Source: Fulvia fulva
Taxonomy: Eukaryota > Ascomycota > Dothideomycetes > Mycosphaerellales > Mycosphaerellaceae
Direction of reading: 5' to 3'
NCBI RefSeq assembly: GCF_020509005.1
Contig: NC_063017.1
Span: 1,426,001-1,490,000, forward strand
DNA length: 64,000 bases
In this document: piece after piece, positions 48,866 through 60,200 of the stretch
Position numbering within the stretch: the first letter of the stretch is position 1
Layout: each line of letters starts with the position of its first letter
Made by a program: the position numbers and the translations under genes
Notes under the pieces: model-generated
The model's input: the letters and a program-made list of their open reading frames with translations, nothing else
The model's database searches: none
What the model was told of the DNA's origin: nothing

Positions 48866-49266
48866 CGTGCTTATTCCCTCTAATACGAGCGGCAGTTCGT
48901 CGTCTCGACGCATCCTTCAGACGGGGCCCATGGTAGTCTTATGTTCAGACAGAGGCTGAATCGCGTGGAAATGACATCGAAAGCCACCATAATAACAACA
49001 CTTCCGATCGCTCACAGGCTGAGCCGGGATTCACGCTCCCATGCACGTTGCTTGGCGACCCTACCAACCAATCTCCATGATAGGTCACAGCCTGCACTGG
49101 CAGAAGGCAAGGTGACTGGCGGTATGTCGTCGCATCATTGCATCTTGACCGGTTCCTTCGTAGCACCAAATATCACTGTCGACCAGAACAGGACGCGGAT
49201 CTGCACCAAGGCGCCGCCTCCGTAGTACAATCAAGGAGCTGGACTGAAAGAGTTCAAATACGCCTG
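48866..49266. promoter_or_regulatory. Divergent promoter region, mucin-like / protease-like
   Basis: 401 bases between two opposite start codons of predicted secreted proteins. No specific site is claimed. Confidence 0.4.
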
Positions 49267-50131
49267 ATGGTCGAGAACACGGCATTTAGGACTCTTTGTG
49301 TCGTGTTGTTCCACCATGCAGCCGCTCCGGCATTGCCTTGGGTGTTGTAAATAGGTGGTCTCGAGGACGAATATACATTTCGCATTCTCGATGGACATGG
49401 CTCTCAGCACTCGCTCCATGGAGATCCCTGCGCCTTTTATCGTGGCACCGACCGGGCGATGGGAGGGCAATGATGGCAATTGGTCTACCTTCGCCTTCAC
49501 TGTTGGCTCGCCGGCACAACACTTTCGAGGGCTTCCATCGTTGATCGGCTTGGAGATATGGGTGCCAATGACACCGGACGCCTGTGTCAACGTGATGGCA
49601 GATCAGATCGAGTGTATGTTCTCTCGCGGCGCTGTAGACGGAGGCTTCATGTCGAATACGTCCTCGACGTGGTCACAGATCGACATCTTCCAACTGCCCG
49701 ACCAAGCATATCTGTACGGCCAGGACAACAACGCGCTGTTCGGCACAGACGATGTCACACTCGCTGGTGTCGATGGCAGTACCTTGAGCTGTACTGCACA
49801 GACAGTGGCTGGATTCGCAACGACCGACTTCTGGATGGGCACGTTCGGTCTAGGAGTGAACCATACTGCGTTCGGAGGTTCCGTGCATCCCAGTTTCCTG
49901 GCCTTGCTGCGAGATCAGAGCTCGATACCCAGCTTATCGTTTGGCTATACCGCCGGGGCCTCGTATGAAGCTTCGCATGGCAGTCTTGTCCTCGGTGGCT
50001 ACGACGAAGCATGTTTCGAAGCTACGAATCTCAGCGTACCCATTGTGCGGGATAGCGGTAGCCTGAGGTTGATGGTGCAAAAATGCAGGACAGAGGAAAG
50101 AGGAAAGAGCAGCGCCCTTGCGCTTCGTTAG
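49267..50131 (+). CDS. Secreted aspartic-protease-like (A1-fold) protein, non-catalytic and truncated
   Basis: Exon 1 (49267-49346) and exon 2 (49408-50131) flank a 61-nt intron (GTAAAT..CTCAG), giving 267 residues. The N-terminus (RTLCVVLFHHAAAPALPW) can serve as signal peptide. The A1 N-lobe follows: STFAFTVGSPAQ, then LEIWVPMTPDAC at the place of the active-site loop, without the Asp-Thr-Gly triad. DFWMGTFGLGVNHTAFGG and SLSFGYTAGASYEASHGSLVLGGYDEACF are typical of this fungal group. The second lobe with the second catalytic Asp is absent: after IVRDSGSLRL the sequence turns into MVQKCRTEERGK and stops. So no protease activity is expected. A missed downstream exon is possible, but I found no continuation before CBF5. 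Confidence 0.65.
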
Positions 50132-50416
50132 CAGCCGGCAGCCACCCGCTAGATCCCGCCGCTAGTCTTGACGAAGTAATTTAGCCGAGCAGGACTTTCG
50201 AGCTCCAATATCTTCGTGCAGCAGAACAATTCTCTGTCTCCAAGCACCGGCACAGCGCAACATAGCATTCTAGCTATCAATCCTTATCGCAAGGACTCAG
50301 TGTGTGGCATTCATATCGCAATAGCGGTAGCGCAACTCCTCAGCTGGGACATCACTACCCCTTCACACACCTACACTAGCACATGGTACAAGAGGAGCAA
50401 GCAGAGCACCGCAAAG

Positions 50417-51913
50417 ATGTCGAGCACCGATGAGGATCAGATGATCATCAAGCCCGAGGCTGCCACTCCCGCCGTCGACACGAGCAAGTGGCCGCTGCTG
50501 CTGAAGAACTGGGACCAGCTGCAGGTCCGCACCGGTCACTTCACACCCATTCCCGCCGGCTGCACACCTCTCCGCCGCGACCTCAAATCATACGTCTCCT
50601 CCGGTGTCATCAACCTCGATAAGCCCTCCAATCCATCCTCGCACGAAGTCGTCGCATGGCTGAAGCGCATCCTGCGTGTTGACCGCACTGGTCACTCCGG
50701 CACGCTCGATCCCAAGGTGACAGGATGTCTGATTGTGTGCATCGATCGCGCAACCAGACTTGTCAAGAGTCAGCAAGGCGCAGGAAAGGAGTACGTGTGC
50801 GTGCTGAGACTGCACAGCAAGCTCCCCGGTGGCGAGGCACAGCTGGCGCGCGCTCTTGAGACTCTCACTGGCGCGCTCTTCCAGCGTCCTCCACTCATCT
50901 CCGCCGTCAAGCGCCAACTTCGTGTCCGAACCATCTACGAGAGCAACCTCCTCGAGTTCGACAATGACCGACAGTTGGCCGTCTTCTGGGTTTCTTGCGA
51001 GGCTGGTACATATATCCGTACCCTTTGCGTGCATCTCGGTCTTCTCCTTGGCGTTGGTGGTCACATGCAAGAGCTGCGTCGTGTGCGATCAGGAGCCATG
51101 AAGGAGGACGACACAATGGTCACTCTCCATGACTGCCTGGACGCCCAATGGCTCTACGACAACCAGCGCGACGAGTCCTACCTCCGCACCGTCATTAAGC
51201 CACTCGAGACTCTTCTTACCGGCTACAAGAGAATCGTGGTCAAGGACAGTGCTGTCAACGCCGTCTGCTACGGTGCCAAGCTCATGATTCCTGGTCTGCT
51301 TAGATACGAGTCCGGCATCGAGGTGCACGAGGAGGTGGTTCTGATCACCACCAAGGGTGAGGCCATCGCCATCGCAATCGCGCAGATGAGCACAGTCGAG
51401 CTCTCCTCATGCGACCACGGCATTGTCGCCAAGGTCAAGCGTTGTATCATGGAGCGCGACCTTTACCCAAGAAGATGGGGCATGGGTCCAGTCGCAACCG
51501 AGAAGAAGAAGATGAAGGAGTCCGGCAAGCTCGACAAATACGGCCGCACCAACGAGGCCACCCCAGCACAATGGAGGCAAGAGTACAAAGACTTCAACGA
51601 CCCCGAAGGCGTCAACGGCACCACACCCGCAAAAGCCGAGCAACAAGCCATCGAGGGCGCTCCTGTCAAGGAGGGCATCCCCGGCAAAGGCAAGGAGATG
51701 CCATCCAAGGAAGACGTCGAGATGGCGGAGCCCCATGACCCCGCGACCGGCGAGACCAACGGCGAGAAGAAGGAGAAGAAAGAAAAGAAGCGCAAGCACG
51801 AGGGCGAGACCGCGGAAGAGAAGGCCGAGCGCAAGGCCAAGAAGAAGGCCAAGAAGGAGAAGAAGGCGAAGCGCGAGTCGATGGTTACTAACGATAGCGA
51901 CGATAGTGATTAG
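50417..51913 (+). CDS. CBF5: Cbf5/dyskerin, H/ACA snoRNP pseudouridine synthase
   Basis: An intronless frame of 498 residues from the ATG at 50417. DKERIN-like N-terminal region, then the TruB-type catalytic domain with the motif [12 protein letters not shown] (catalytic Asp about residue 98), [32 protein letters not shown] and [27 protein letters not shown]-binding domain lies at about 295-370 ([34 protein letters not shown]). The tail is Lys/Glu-rich with KKE-type repeats, ending in acidic Ser/Asp. With Nop10, Nhp2 and Gar1 it pseudouridylates rRNA in the nucleolus. A longer frame starts upstream only at GTG 50216. Essential gene, intact. Confidence 0.96.
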   Translation: MSSTDEDQMIIKPEAATPAVDTSKWPLLLKNWDQLQVRTGHFTPIPAGCTPLRRDLKSYVSSGVINLDKPSNPSSHEVVAWLKRILRVDRTGHSGTLDPKVTGCLIVCIDRATRLVKSQQGAGKEYVCVLRLHSKLPGGEAQLARALETLTGALFQRPPLISAVKRQLRVRTIYESNLLEFDNDRQLAVFWVSCEAGTYIRTLCVHLGLLLGVGGHMQELRRVRSGAMKEDDTMVTLHDCLDAQWLYDNQRDESYLRTVIKPLETLLTGYKRIVVKDSAVNAVCYGAKLMIPGLLRYESGIEVHEEVVLITTKGEAIAIAIAQMSTVELSSCDHGIVAKVKRCIMERDLYPRRWGMGPVATEKKKMKESGKLDKYGRTNEATPAQWRQEYKDFNDPEGVNGTTPAKAEQQAIEGAPVKEGIPGKGKEMPSKEDVEMAEPHDPATGETNGEKKEKKEKKRKHEGETAEEKAERKAKKKAKKEKKAKRESMVTNDSDDSD

Positions 51914-52383
51914 TCGTCTAGGCCGCCGCGTCTGTCACTTTTGTCGGATGATTTGCTCGAGCGATTGTATCTGCGCATGCCGACGAAATTGTCGCCGTTG
52001 CGGGTGCCGGAGGGTGTTGTTTTCAAGCGATGAAAGAGAAAAAGGTGTTTTGGATGGCTCGACGTATGTCGAGTATGTCATTGTACAGTACGCCTTCATG
52101 TCTGGCGTTTGTTTGAAAGGATGGATTGGTGCATGGTGGAGTTCATGGAGTCAGACCATCAATTTCATGGCGAGGATACCTACGTAGTGTATGACAATGT
52201 TCTGATTGCTTTGATGCCTCATTATTGTGCTGTCTTGCCACTTGGTATGCCTCTTCATTGCAGGGTTCTAAGATCAGTCTAATGACGAACCCCACGGCGT
52301 GCTGTATCATCGTGTCCTCGTCCTCGGCAATCATAGCACTCGTTTCTATCGTATTGCATATCCCTGTCAAATGCAGAACAGCC
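51914..52383. other. CBF5 3' region, nothing supported
   Basis: Convergent intergenic region of about 470 bases. It contains TG-rich, UTR-like sequence and no gene. Confidence 0.4.
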
Positions 52384-53371
52384 TCAATCAACGCCATCGT
52401 CATCGTTTGCAGCGCCTGGAGCGACAATATCGAGTGAAGCTTGACCAGCGCCTTTACCGTCTCGTACTGTCACCTCAACAATGTCCTCCGATTGCAGCAT
52501 CAGTGGTGGAATGTCAGCGCGGAACTTCTCTTCCACGACTCTGTCCCCTTCCTCCTCAATGGCGTCCTCCATGGTTCCTGTGCACCACCACGTACCGCGC
52601 GGCACCAGACGTATGCCATATTTCCCATCGGACAGACCGTTGAGCAAATTGGCCACGTTGATGTTTTTAACCACAGGCTCACCAGGCATCAGTGTCACCA
52701 AACTCTCCTGCTTAGGCCTCTTGTCATGTCCCTGCGTCAATGAGGCTGAAGTAGGCCGCGGGATGTCGCGGACCACGCTGCCACTAGCTAGATCGATGAC
52801 CTGTACAGCTGAAGGTGCGGCTCGCTCGGATGCTACATCGATGAGTCGAGCTCGGTGGTCCGAGATGTCATCTTGTCCTGGGCGGAAGAAGGGGTCGCTA
52901 GGAGTGAGAAAGCGCTGGGGGCCGTGGGTTTGCACTGTGACGGGCTCTTCGCTGGTGTTCAGTGCCGAGATCTCTAATAACACGTGGTCGTTATCGTCGC
53001 TCAGCTGGCGGCGTAGACGTGTCTCGATTATTGGTGGCCATGTCAGTGCTGGTGCGGAGGTGAAGGTGGCTTTGCCGGCAGACAATTTCTGGTTGATGAG
53101 TTTGGCGGGTGACAAGTCTTGCGATGGCAAATCTGCGGCATCTCCATAGGTCCATGACTGGACGCCCAGTCTTGACTCCTCAGTCGCATGGTGTACGGTC
53201 TGCCGTTCTGAAGTCGTGAAGCAAGATCGCTGCCGGGCTTGATCTTGTGCAGGAATGTCGTGAAGGAGTTGCGCCAGTTGTCTGTACGGCTCAATGGGGA
53301 TGGCAGTGTGACAGTTTCTCCTTCTCCGGCGTCGCTGGTGTCCAAGTCGCTGAGGTCGAGAATGTCTTCAC
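52384..53371 (-). pseudogene. Conserved-looking hypothetical protein with a one-base frameshift
   Basis: The main frame, stop at 52384, reads back to about 53168 (WTYGDAADLPSQDLSPAKL; LTWPPIIETRLRRQL; VLLEISALNTSEEPVTVQTH; RGTWWCTGTMED). Before that the likely protein continues in the neighbouring frame (NWRNSFTTFLHKIKPGSDLASRLQNGRPYTMRLRSQD). One extra base near 53168-53172 would give RLRSQD-LGVQSWTYGD, a smooth join, so a single-base deletion (or assembly error) is likely. A consensus acceptor (TTATCAG) precedes 53371 and can splice to the GTACGT donor at 53477 of the adjoining frame, phase 1. Thus this may be the C-terminal part of one larger protein. I do not recognise a family; repeated beta-type segments suggest an Ig-like or sandwich fold. 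Confidence 0.55.
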
Positions 53372-53388
53372 CTGATAACAGAAACACG

Positions 53389-54597
53389 TTAGCCGATGTC
53401 TCTTGACGCGAGTTCGTGCTTCGAGCACAACAACCTCGTCTCAACCAACGACTCGACGCCGTCGCTTCTCAACGTACCTCCTTGATCGTTACGTTCGCAC
53501 AGCTCGAGCAGACCATTTGCGAGAGCCCACGGCACATCGAATACGGAATTCCTTGTGTTAAGTGTCAAGGGCATTGGATCTGAGTCCGCTGAGGAATGTT
53601 GACATAGCCCGAACACAAAGCTGAACGGTAGGCCACCCGACGCATCGAAAACCTGGTATTGACTATGGAGTGTGACGTGAACACGGAGGTGTTCCTCCAT
53701 AATGGCATGGACCTGCCGGCGGAGAAGAGAGACGGTGTTGCTGCTAAGCAGAGTGAGCTGGGCGATTTCCTTGTTGTCCTGCTGGATGGTATGGACGGCA
53801 TCAACAGTGTTGGAGATGAACGCGTTGGTGGATTTCATCTCGCCAACAGCTAGCGCGGTCTGTGCTGTCAAGCCCTCAATGGCCTTGGTGAGATCTTTGA
53901 CAGAGGAACTAAACCCGTCGACAGTGGTGACGAGCGTTTTGATCGACGCGCTAGTCGCTTCGTTGGCTGTGCAGGCTGCTACGGCATCGGCTTTAGCTTT
54001 GCTCCACATTGCAGGTATGTCGGTCCAGAGGGAACGATGCCAAACTAACAGCGGGAGAAAGAACTTGGTAGCGCCCGTCGAAGCGAAAGCGGTGACTCGC
54101 GGGGCCGAGGATGGGTCGAGCGCGTTGAGATATACTGACATAAAACTAAGTATTGTGCCAGGAGCTGTGAAGAGTAAGACCAGTGCCAGAATCAAGAGCG
54201 TCGAAATGGAGATGAGGATCCAGGTCAGGATTGGTGCCTAACCAAGTTCCTGTGCCCAGTCCATGATGGCCATGATGAGAGAGACGATGTGCTTGCGAGA
54301 GCTCGGGTAGACTGCAGTGTTGGTAGAGATGACTTCGGGACAACGTGGGATCAGTGCTGATAGATATGCCTGCACGAGTCTTGAGACTTTGTTGAATGTG
54401 CAGTGCTGGAGTGAGGCGTCTTCTGAGCCGGGAGGGACGAGATGGAGTATTCTTCTGAGTATCAACCGACTTATGGCGCTGAGAAGCCTGACGATGGCGA
54501 GAATGATCCCATGGTAAGTCGTGGTGGTGGGAAGTGATGAGTACAGAATGGTGAAAGGTGAGGTGGGGTGATTCGTTTTGGCGCGCTTCGCGTACAT
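53389..54597 (-). pseudogene. Membrane/coiled-coil hypothetical protein with in-frame TAG
   Basis: The frame from the ATG at 54597 has a hydrophobic stretch (YHGIILAIVRLLSAISRLIL) and runs to TAG at 54238-54240. The same frame then continues with WILISISTLLILALVLLF, an obvious transmembrane helix. A long helical region rich in Thr/Ala (SIKTLVTTVDGFSSSVKDL, then NTVDAVHTIQQDNKEIAQL) follows, and a segment with FSFVFGLCQ, to the stop at 53389. TGG to TAG at the break is the simplest cause. A 78-nt in-frame intron beginning at the stop codon is formally possible but would remove the helix. The GTACGT donor at 53477 can join it to the downstream frame. Family not recognised. Confidence 0.5.
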
Positions 54598-54665
54598 TGC
54601 CGTATACGGTACAGTCGTTCACTGCTCCCCGCAACAAAGGCGCACCTGGTCAACGAGCTCAAACC

Positions 54666-56254
54666 CTAAGCCTTCCCATCCTGTCTCAGGCGATACTTCA
54701 GCCTCATCTGCACATCCGGCTTGCGCGCCGTGTGGTTGTTCCAATTGCACTTTGGCACCTTCGTCATAGGCCTGCCGTGTTCGTCCGTCAGTTGGATTTC
54801 GTCGAAGTAGGCTAGGAACAGGGCTACGATGAGGTTGTTCTCCAATTTGGCGAAGCGCATGCCGAGGCATGGATGGCGAGCTACACCTGTGGTGGATTTA
54901 GTTATTGGAACATGATAGCAGTGACATTGAACTTACCCCAGCCAACCCAGCTGTATGTTTGGTTCTTGTCTTCGCCGCGCTCATATCGAGCAGGGTCCCA
55001 TTCTTCGGGGTTGCTGTAGATTTCTGGGCTGTAGTGCATATCGCCCACACCAAGGGTGACGTATGCGCCAGCTGGAATGACTTCGCCGGATTTGCCCAGT
55101 GGGATGTCTTGATTTGAGATATTCTTCCTGAAAGCCGTGCCGGACATCTGCAGACGGATGGTGTCCTTCAAGCACAAATCGATGCTCGGGAACTCGCCCT
55201 CCCATGCCTCGATTGGCACGCGCATGAGGCGGTCTTTCAGTGGGAGGTCTGTATCAGGGCAGTGTCGATCTGCTACACTGTTGACCTCGTCGCGCACGCG
55301 CTTCATCCAGTAGTCGTTGCAGGCGAGGTAGCAGAGGATGAAGGATGCGTTGATGCCGCTGTTCAGCTGTCCGGCGAACAGGGAGCCGAGGACGAAGGTG
55401 AGGATGTCGGTAATGCTGTCGTCTTGGTCGATGAGGAATTGCAAAGCGTCGTCGTCCTTGATGCCAGTTCTCTTCCGCTCGTCGACCACTTTTTGGAAGA
55501 TTCTGTAGAGCTGTGCACCTGCGTATAGGCGCTTGAATTTGGCGGGGACTGGCATCCATGGATACATGATGGAAAGTGGAGTGCCGGTGCCTTCGATGGC
55601 CTCGAAGTGATGGAGACATTGCTCGATGAGTTCGGGGCTATTCGCCACGTCGTTGCACGCGACTGTGCGCATGGTAACATGGAAGACTAGGCGATAGATA
55701 CTGTCGAAGGGGTTGGTCACTCCCGAAGGATCGTTGGCGAGTTTGTCAATGTTCGCACGGGCATCCTTTAGTAACTGCGGTAGACCGTTCTTCAGCACCG
55801 GTCCCTTGAGCATAGCTGTCAGTCTCTTGGTGAAATAGTGGCTGAACTCGGAGGATCCAGCCGCTGACTCTGCCAATGGGTTGTTGTCCACTTTCACATC
55901 TGGACTTCCGCCAAGTAGCGCACCATAGCCCTCGCCGAAAGCCAGGTTCTTGTTCTCGAAGAAGATCTTGCGTGGTTCCTCGCCAGACAAGGCCACCACG
56001 GGATAATTGCCTGCGTGGAAGCTGAAGTTGCCAGTCTTGCTACTAGCCACGCCACGTCGGTAAAAGTCCCAGCGGTTGGTGAAGAAGTGCATAGCTCCCA
56101 GGAGTGGCCATTTCTCGTTGTAGTATTGTGGAGCGTTCTTGGGAAATGCTGGCTTGGAGAAGAGGTACAGGACTAGACTGGTGAGGGTGGCGAATACGCC
56201 GAACGCCACGGCCAGCAGAGCGGTGCCATCGTTGGCCAGGCTCAGCAGCGCCAT
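54666..56254 (-). CDS. Cytochrome P450 monooxygenase
   Basis: Exon 1 (56254-54937) and exon 2 (54886-54666) flank a 50-nt intron (GTAAGT..CACAG) that splits the heme motif, giving 512 residues. The N-terminal membrane anchor (TALLAVAFGVFATLTSLVLYLF) places it in the ER. The heme loop GWGVARHPCLGMRFAK has the axial Cys at about 446. The I-helix reads AGQLNSG, without the usual acid-Thr pair. The K-helix is DTIR in place of ExxR, followed by GTAFRKN, and WDPARYERG is the meander. Heme enzymes of this type oxidise lipids or secondary metabolites with a P450 reductase; the substrate is unknown. The sequence suggests a fungal CYP51/CYP7-related clan. No cluster backbone enzyme is nearby. Confidence 0.88.
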
Positions 56255-56787
56255 GTTTACAGTAATGGGCTCAAAGCCAGAAAGTCGATAAGTCGCCGAT
56301 GAAGTGGTGGAGGCTTATGAGGGCAGCTTTAATGATGACCACACCTGCCTAGAAGTATTGTTGGTAGCGAATCAGCAGGGCAAGTGCAGGGTACATGTAG
56401 CTCGGTGCATGGAAGCCCCTCGCGAAGCTGTAGGTGAGGAAGAAACGAGGTGAAGCAGCAGTAAGCTAATCTCAGCCTATCAGAACCCCTGACGCAAGCT
56501 CGCTTCGTTGCCCAATGGGAACAAGTCCAGGCTGCCAAAGCGCAGGTGCGTAGCTTCGCGCCCGCTTGCGGTATAGCGTAGAAGCTGAGACCACGTAGGC
56601 TGAGTACCTAAGCTTAGTAGTAAGCGATGCGACAGCGACACTCGGGTAGTACTATCCGAGGTTTCGAACTTTCTCTACCTCTACCCTAAGGAGAGGGAGC
56701 TAGCTACTTCTAAGTCGAGTTAATACTAGCTATCTACCTCTAAATCTATATATATAGTATTTAATAACTTATAATATATTTATATTA
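56255..56787. other. P450 upstream region grading into repeats
   Basis: Normal composition up to about 56580, then CpA/TpG-poor sequence. A 69-codon frame at 56329-56538 is not supported. The region must hold the P450 promoter. Confidence 0.45.
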
Positions 56788-57288
56788 ACGTAAAGTACTA
56801 GTAAGCTAGGAACACTACTAAGCTAGGAATTTTGTCTTAGTACGACTAACTTCTTAATTATCGTACTATATCTTAATAATATAATATATAATCGTCTAAT
56901 AAAGAAGGCAGAATTGCTCTTACTCTCTCTACCTATCGTTAGGGCTAATTTCCGAGTCTCCTACGCGTAGCTATAGTATATTACGTACCTTATTCGACGC
57001 TAACTAGCCGGTACTATAGAATTACTCCTCGCGTCGATACTCGCCCTATCTAGTATAAACTTACGTTAACTAAAGAATAGATAATTATTCGATATATCCT
57101 CGACCTCGATTTACGAGGATTTACGCCTACCCTTAGTAAGGTAGTATATATAGTAGATAAGCTACTTAGTAAACGCGACGCGGATAGGGTAGGTAAGAAC
57201 TAGGTAGAGAGATTCGTTTTCGCGCTCTACTAAGCTTAAAACGGCCTTTAACCGAGCGAAGGACCGTTAGAGAATACTCTAGGAAGAT
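56788..57288 (+). mobile_element. Left end of a Fot1/pogo-like transposon
   Basis: Begins with the terminal inverted repeat ACGTAAAGTACTAGT.., the reverse complement of the right end at 3749, next to TA. From about 56939 it matches 2049-2395 closely, differing mainly at RIP sites. It breaks off at about 57288, where a LINE follows. Confidence 0.8.
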
Positions 57289-60200
57289 ATTACCGTACCG
57301 GCGTATATTTACTTAAACCCGTAGGTACGTACCTAGACCCCGCGCCCGCTAACTAATCCGACTAGCGGCTAAGCGCCCGTATATAACTCTCGCGCCCTCC
57401 GCGCCTCTCTTAGATAGAACATCTATTCGACTTATATCTTACCCGACTACGTACTTATACCTACTTATAATACTTCGAATAGATTATTACTAACGTATAG
57501 AGAGATACGAGAAGCTATATTCGGGAGATTATAAAGAAACCGCGATAGTATATAGATAGATATTTCATTAAGCTGTTATAGTGCCCTTTGGCCTATATAG
57601 CTATGCTATCTTGTTTTCGTATATATAGAGGGGAAACCGTATTAGCGAAAACCCCTCCTCCTTCCCGCCTATCTTTTCCTCCTAGTTATTGTCTTAATTT
57701 TCCCTTATTAGGGGTACGCTAGTGTTATAGGCCTGCCCTAATGACTACCCTATCTACCACCCCCTAGCTTCCGCCTCTTGTCTATCTACTCCTCCGTCTC
57801 GCTAGCGAGGCTAAACTACTAGAGGTATCCCTACTATAGTATCTACCGAGAGATTCGGCGAATATTGCCTTTGTCCCTAATAATTGACTTATAGTCTCTC
57901 CTTCCCGCTTAGTACCTCTAATTTCCCCTACCTCTCGCCCACTACGGGCATCGTAGTAGCATATGTTCTAGGTTTTATAATAGGTAGCTATACTAGTAGG
58001 CTAGGCTATAGATGTCTAGTACGCGTCTTCTAAACAGGTAGGCCCTTAACCTAATATATTCGGACCTGATTTGGATCGCTATGCTTGCCTCGGCCCTTGT
58101 CAGGTCCCTATATAGCTAGTAATTGTGTCTCTAGAAGGCTCGGAGCGCTATCGGGCCTATTGTCTTAGGGGGCTTCCTTTTCTAGTCCTACTCCTATAGG
58201 TAGCTCGCTATCTATTCCGCTAGGCTTTAGGTCTTAGCCTTGCTCCCGCCGGCCTAGCGAGTCCTACGCTCCTCCTCTTTTCGTGCTAGCCATTCGGTAC
58301 TTGTCTATATAGCCATAAAGGTAGTAAGGTCATCCTCTTTTTAGCTTGTCCTATATCCGGCCCCTCTCCGGTAGTGGCTTTCTATCTTATTCTTTGCCTC
58401 CTAGATCGTAGTTTATACTAGGTAACCTGTCGTCCTTACCGCGTATTGAATTCTCATTCCCCGGATATACTAGCCGATTAGTAGTGTTCCTGTCTCTATT
58501 TCTACCGTGCTTATTAACGGTGTCTTATATACGCCTAGTATCCTACGTAGGTTGCCTACCTATGTCCTATTTAGGGGTTGCTCTATCCGTTTCGGGATCG
58601 GCTTACCTACGCCTCCTGTTCCCTAAATCTGTGCCCCGTATAGTATAGCTAGTCTAACGATCGCCTTATATATTACTCTTACCTTGTCGAATGTTGCTCC
58701 CTATATAGATACCGTAAGTCTCTTTATCGAGGCTTCGTTAACTTGTACTCGACTCTAGGCTTTCTTAACCTATACATTCTAGCTTAGCTTCGGGTCGAGC
58801 TAGATCCCTAGTACTCGTAGCTCCGCTAATAGCTTTGTCTCGTAGCCTTAGATTCTTACCGCCGCCTTTATATTATAGTATATTCTCGCTTTACTAAAGT
58901 GTATAAGTTAGTACTTTTTAGGGGCGAACTGGGCACTATACTTCTTTACCTACTCCTCGTATTTCTTATGCCTATCTTCGAGGAGGCGATAGTTCTCTTC
59001 TGTCGAGTCTAACTAGGCTAGGATGTTTATGTCGTCGACGAACCCCGATACTAAGGTTTACGGAGAGGTAAGTAGGGGGATTAGATTAGACATAAATATC
59101 AGAAACAGGATAGGGGAGAGAGTAGATCCCTAAGGTATTCTAGCCTCTACCTTTACCGGGTCGGACGTATACCTTCCTAGGACGAGGTATATCGTCCGTT
59201 CCTAGAGAAAGGAGTAGACGAACGTCGTTACCTACTAGGGGATGCCTTTCTACTATAGGATATATATTAGCCTTTAGTATAAGATGTTATCGAAGGCTCC
59301 TACGATGTCGAGGGATAGTAAGGACGCCGCTCGGTTCCTACCGTAGTACTAGAGGGTCTGAATTTGCTCCGTAATTAGCTCTATTACTATTAGTGTCGAT
59401 CGCTAGCTTCTTCCCCCTATCTATATTACTAGGAGTACGTAGTTGTCCTCGGCTAGCTACGTAAGTCTCTAGGCTACTATCTTTTCTAGGACCTTCCCTA
59501 TCGTATTTAGAAGTGCGAATAGTCTATACGACCTAGGCTAAGTATAGTCCTCCTTCTATAGCTTACGTAGTACTACTATTATAGACTCTCTATACGGCTT
59601 CGGGTGATACCCTAGCCGTAGGTACGCGGTAAATAGGCTTATAAGGCTCGGCGCGATCTCTTCTCTATACTCTTTTAGTAGTATATTTAGTATCCTATCT
59701 AGGCCTAGGGCTTTTCGTCCTTTTAGCTTACTTATAACTCCTATTACTATGTTAGAGCTAACCGCCTAATCTATGTCTAGGGGTTCCGGGTATATACTCG
59801 GGTCGATGTCCGTAATGTCTACCTCTACTTACGTCGAAAAGAAATAGTCGGCTAATACTCTTGCCTTACCCCGGGGCGTAGCCTAGGCAATCCCTTCGCG
59901 GTCTACGATTAGGGGGAAGTAAGGGGTTTGTTACTCTTTAGGTAGTCGTGCCTATTTAGTAAGTCTCTATATCTATTCCGGGGTTTCTATAACGAGCCCG
60001 ATCGTCGCTCTCTAGTCCTATAGCTTATCGCGTCTTATCTATACCTTCTCCTCTTATATCGCGCGACAGTATTACTCCTACGTCTCTTAGGTATGCTCCT
60101 TCGTCTACTATCGCCTTGCCCTTCTAGCCTCCCTTACCTTCGTAGAGTATTTAGGGGTCTAGAAGGCCTTCTACTACGTTAAGGGCCGGAGTAACGGCGT

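Noticed and set aside
54159..54239. A 78-nt in-frame intron removing the TAG in the coiled-coil gene
   Set aside because: It would remove an obvious transmembrane helix and use a weak GTTAGG donor, so a nonsense change is simpler.
34045..56254. A secondary-metabolite gene cluster (MFS, GNAT, P450)
   Set aside because: No polyketide synthase, NRPS, terpene cyclase or pathway regulator is present, and housekeeping genes such as CBF5 and uS10m lie between the parts.
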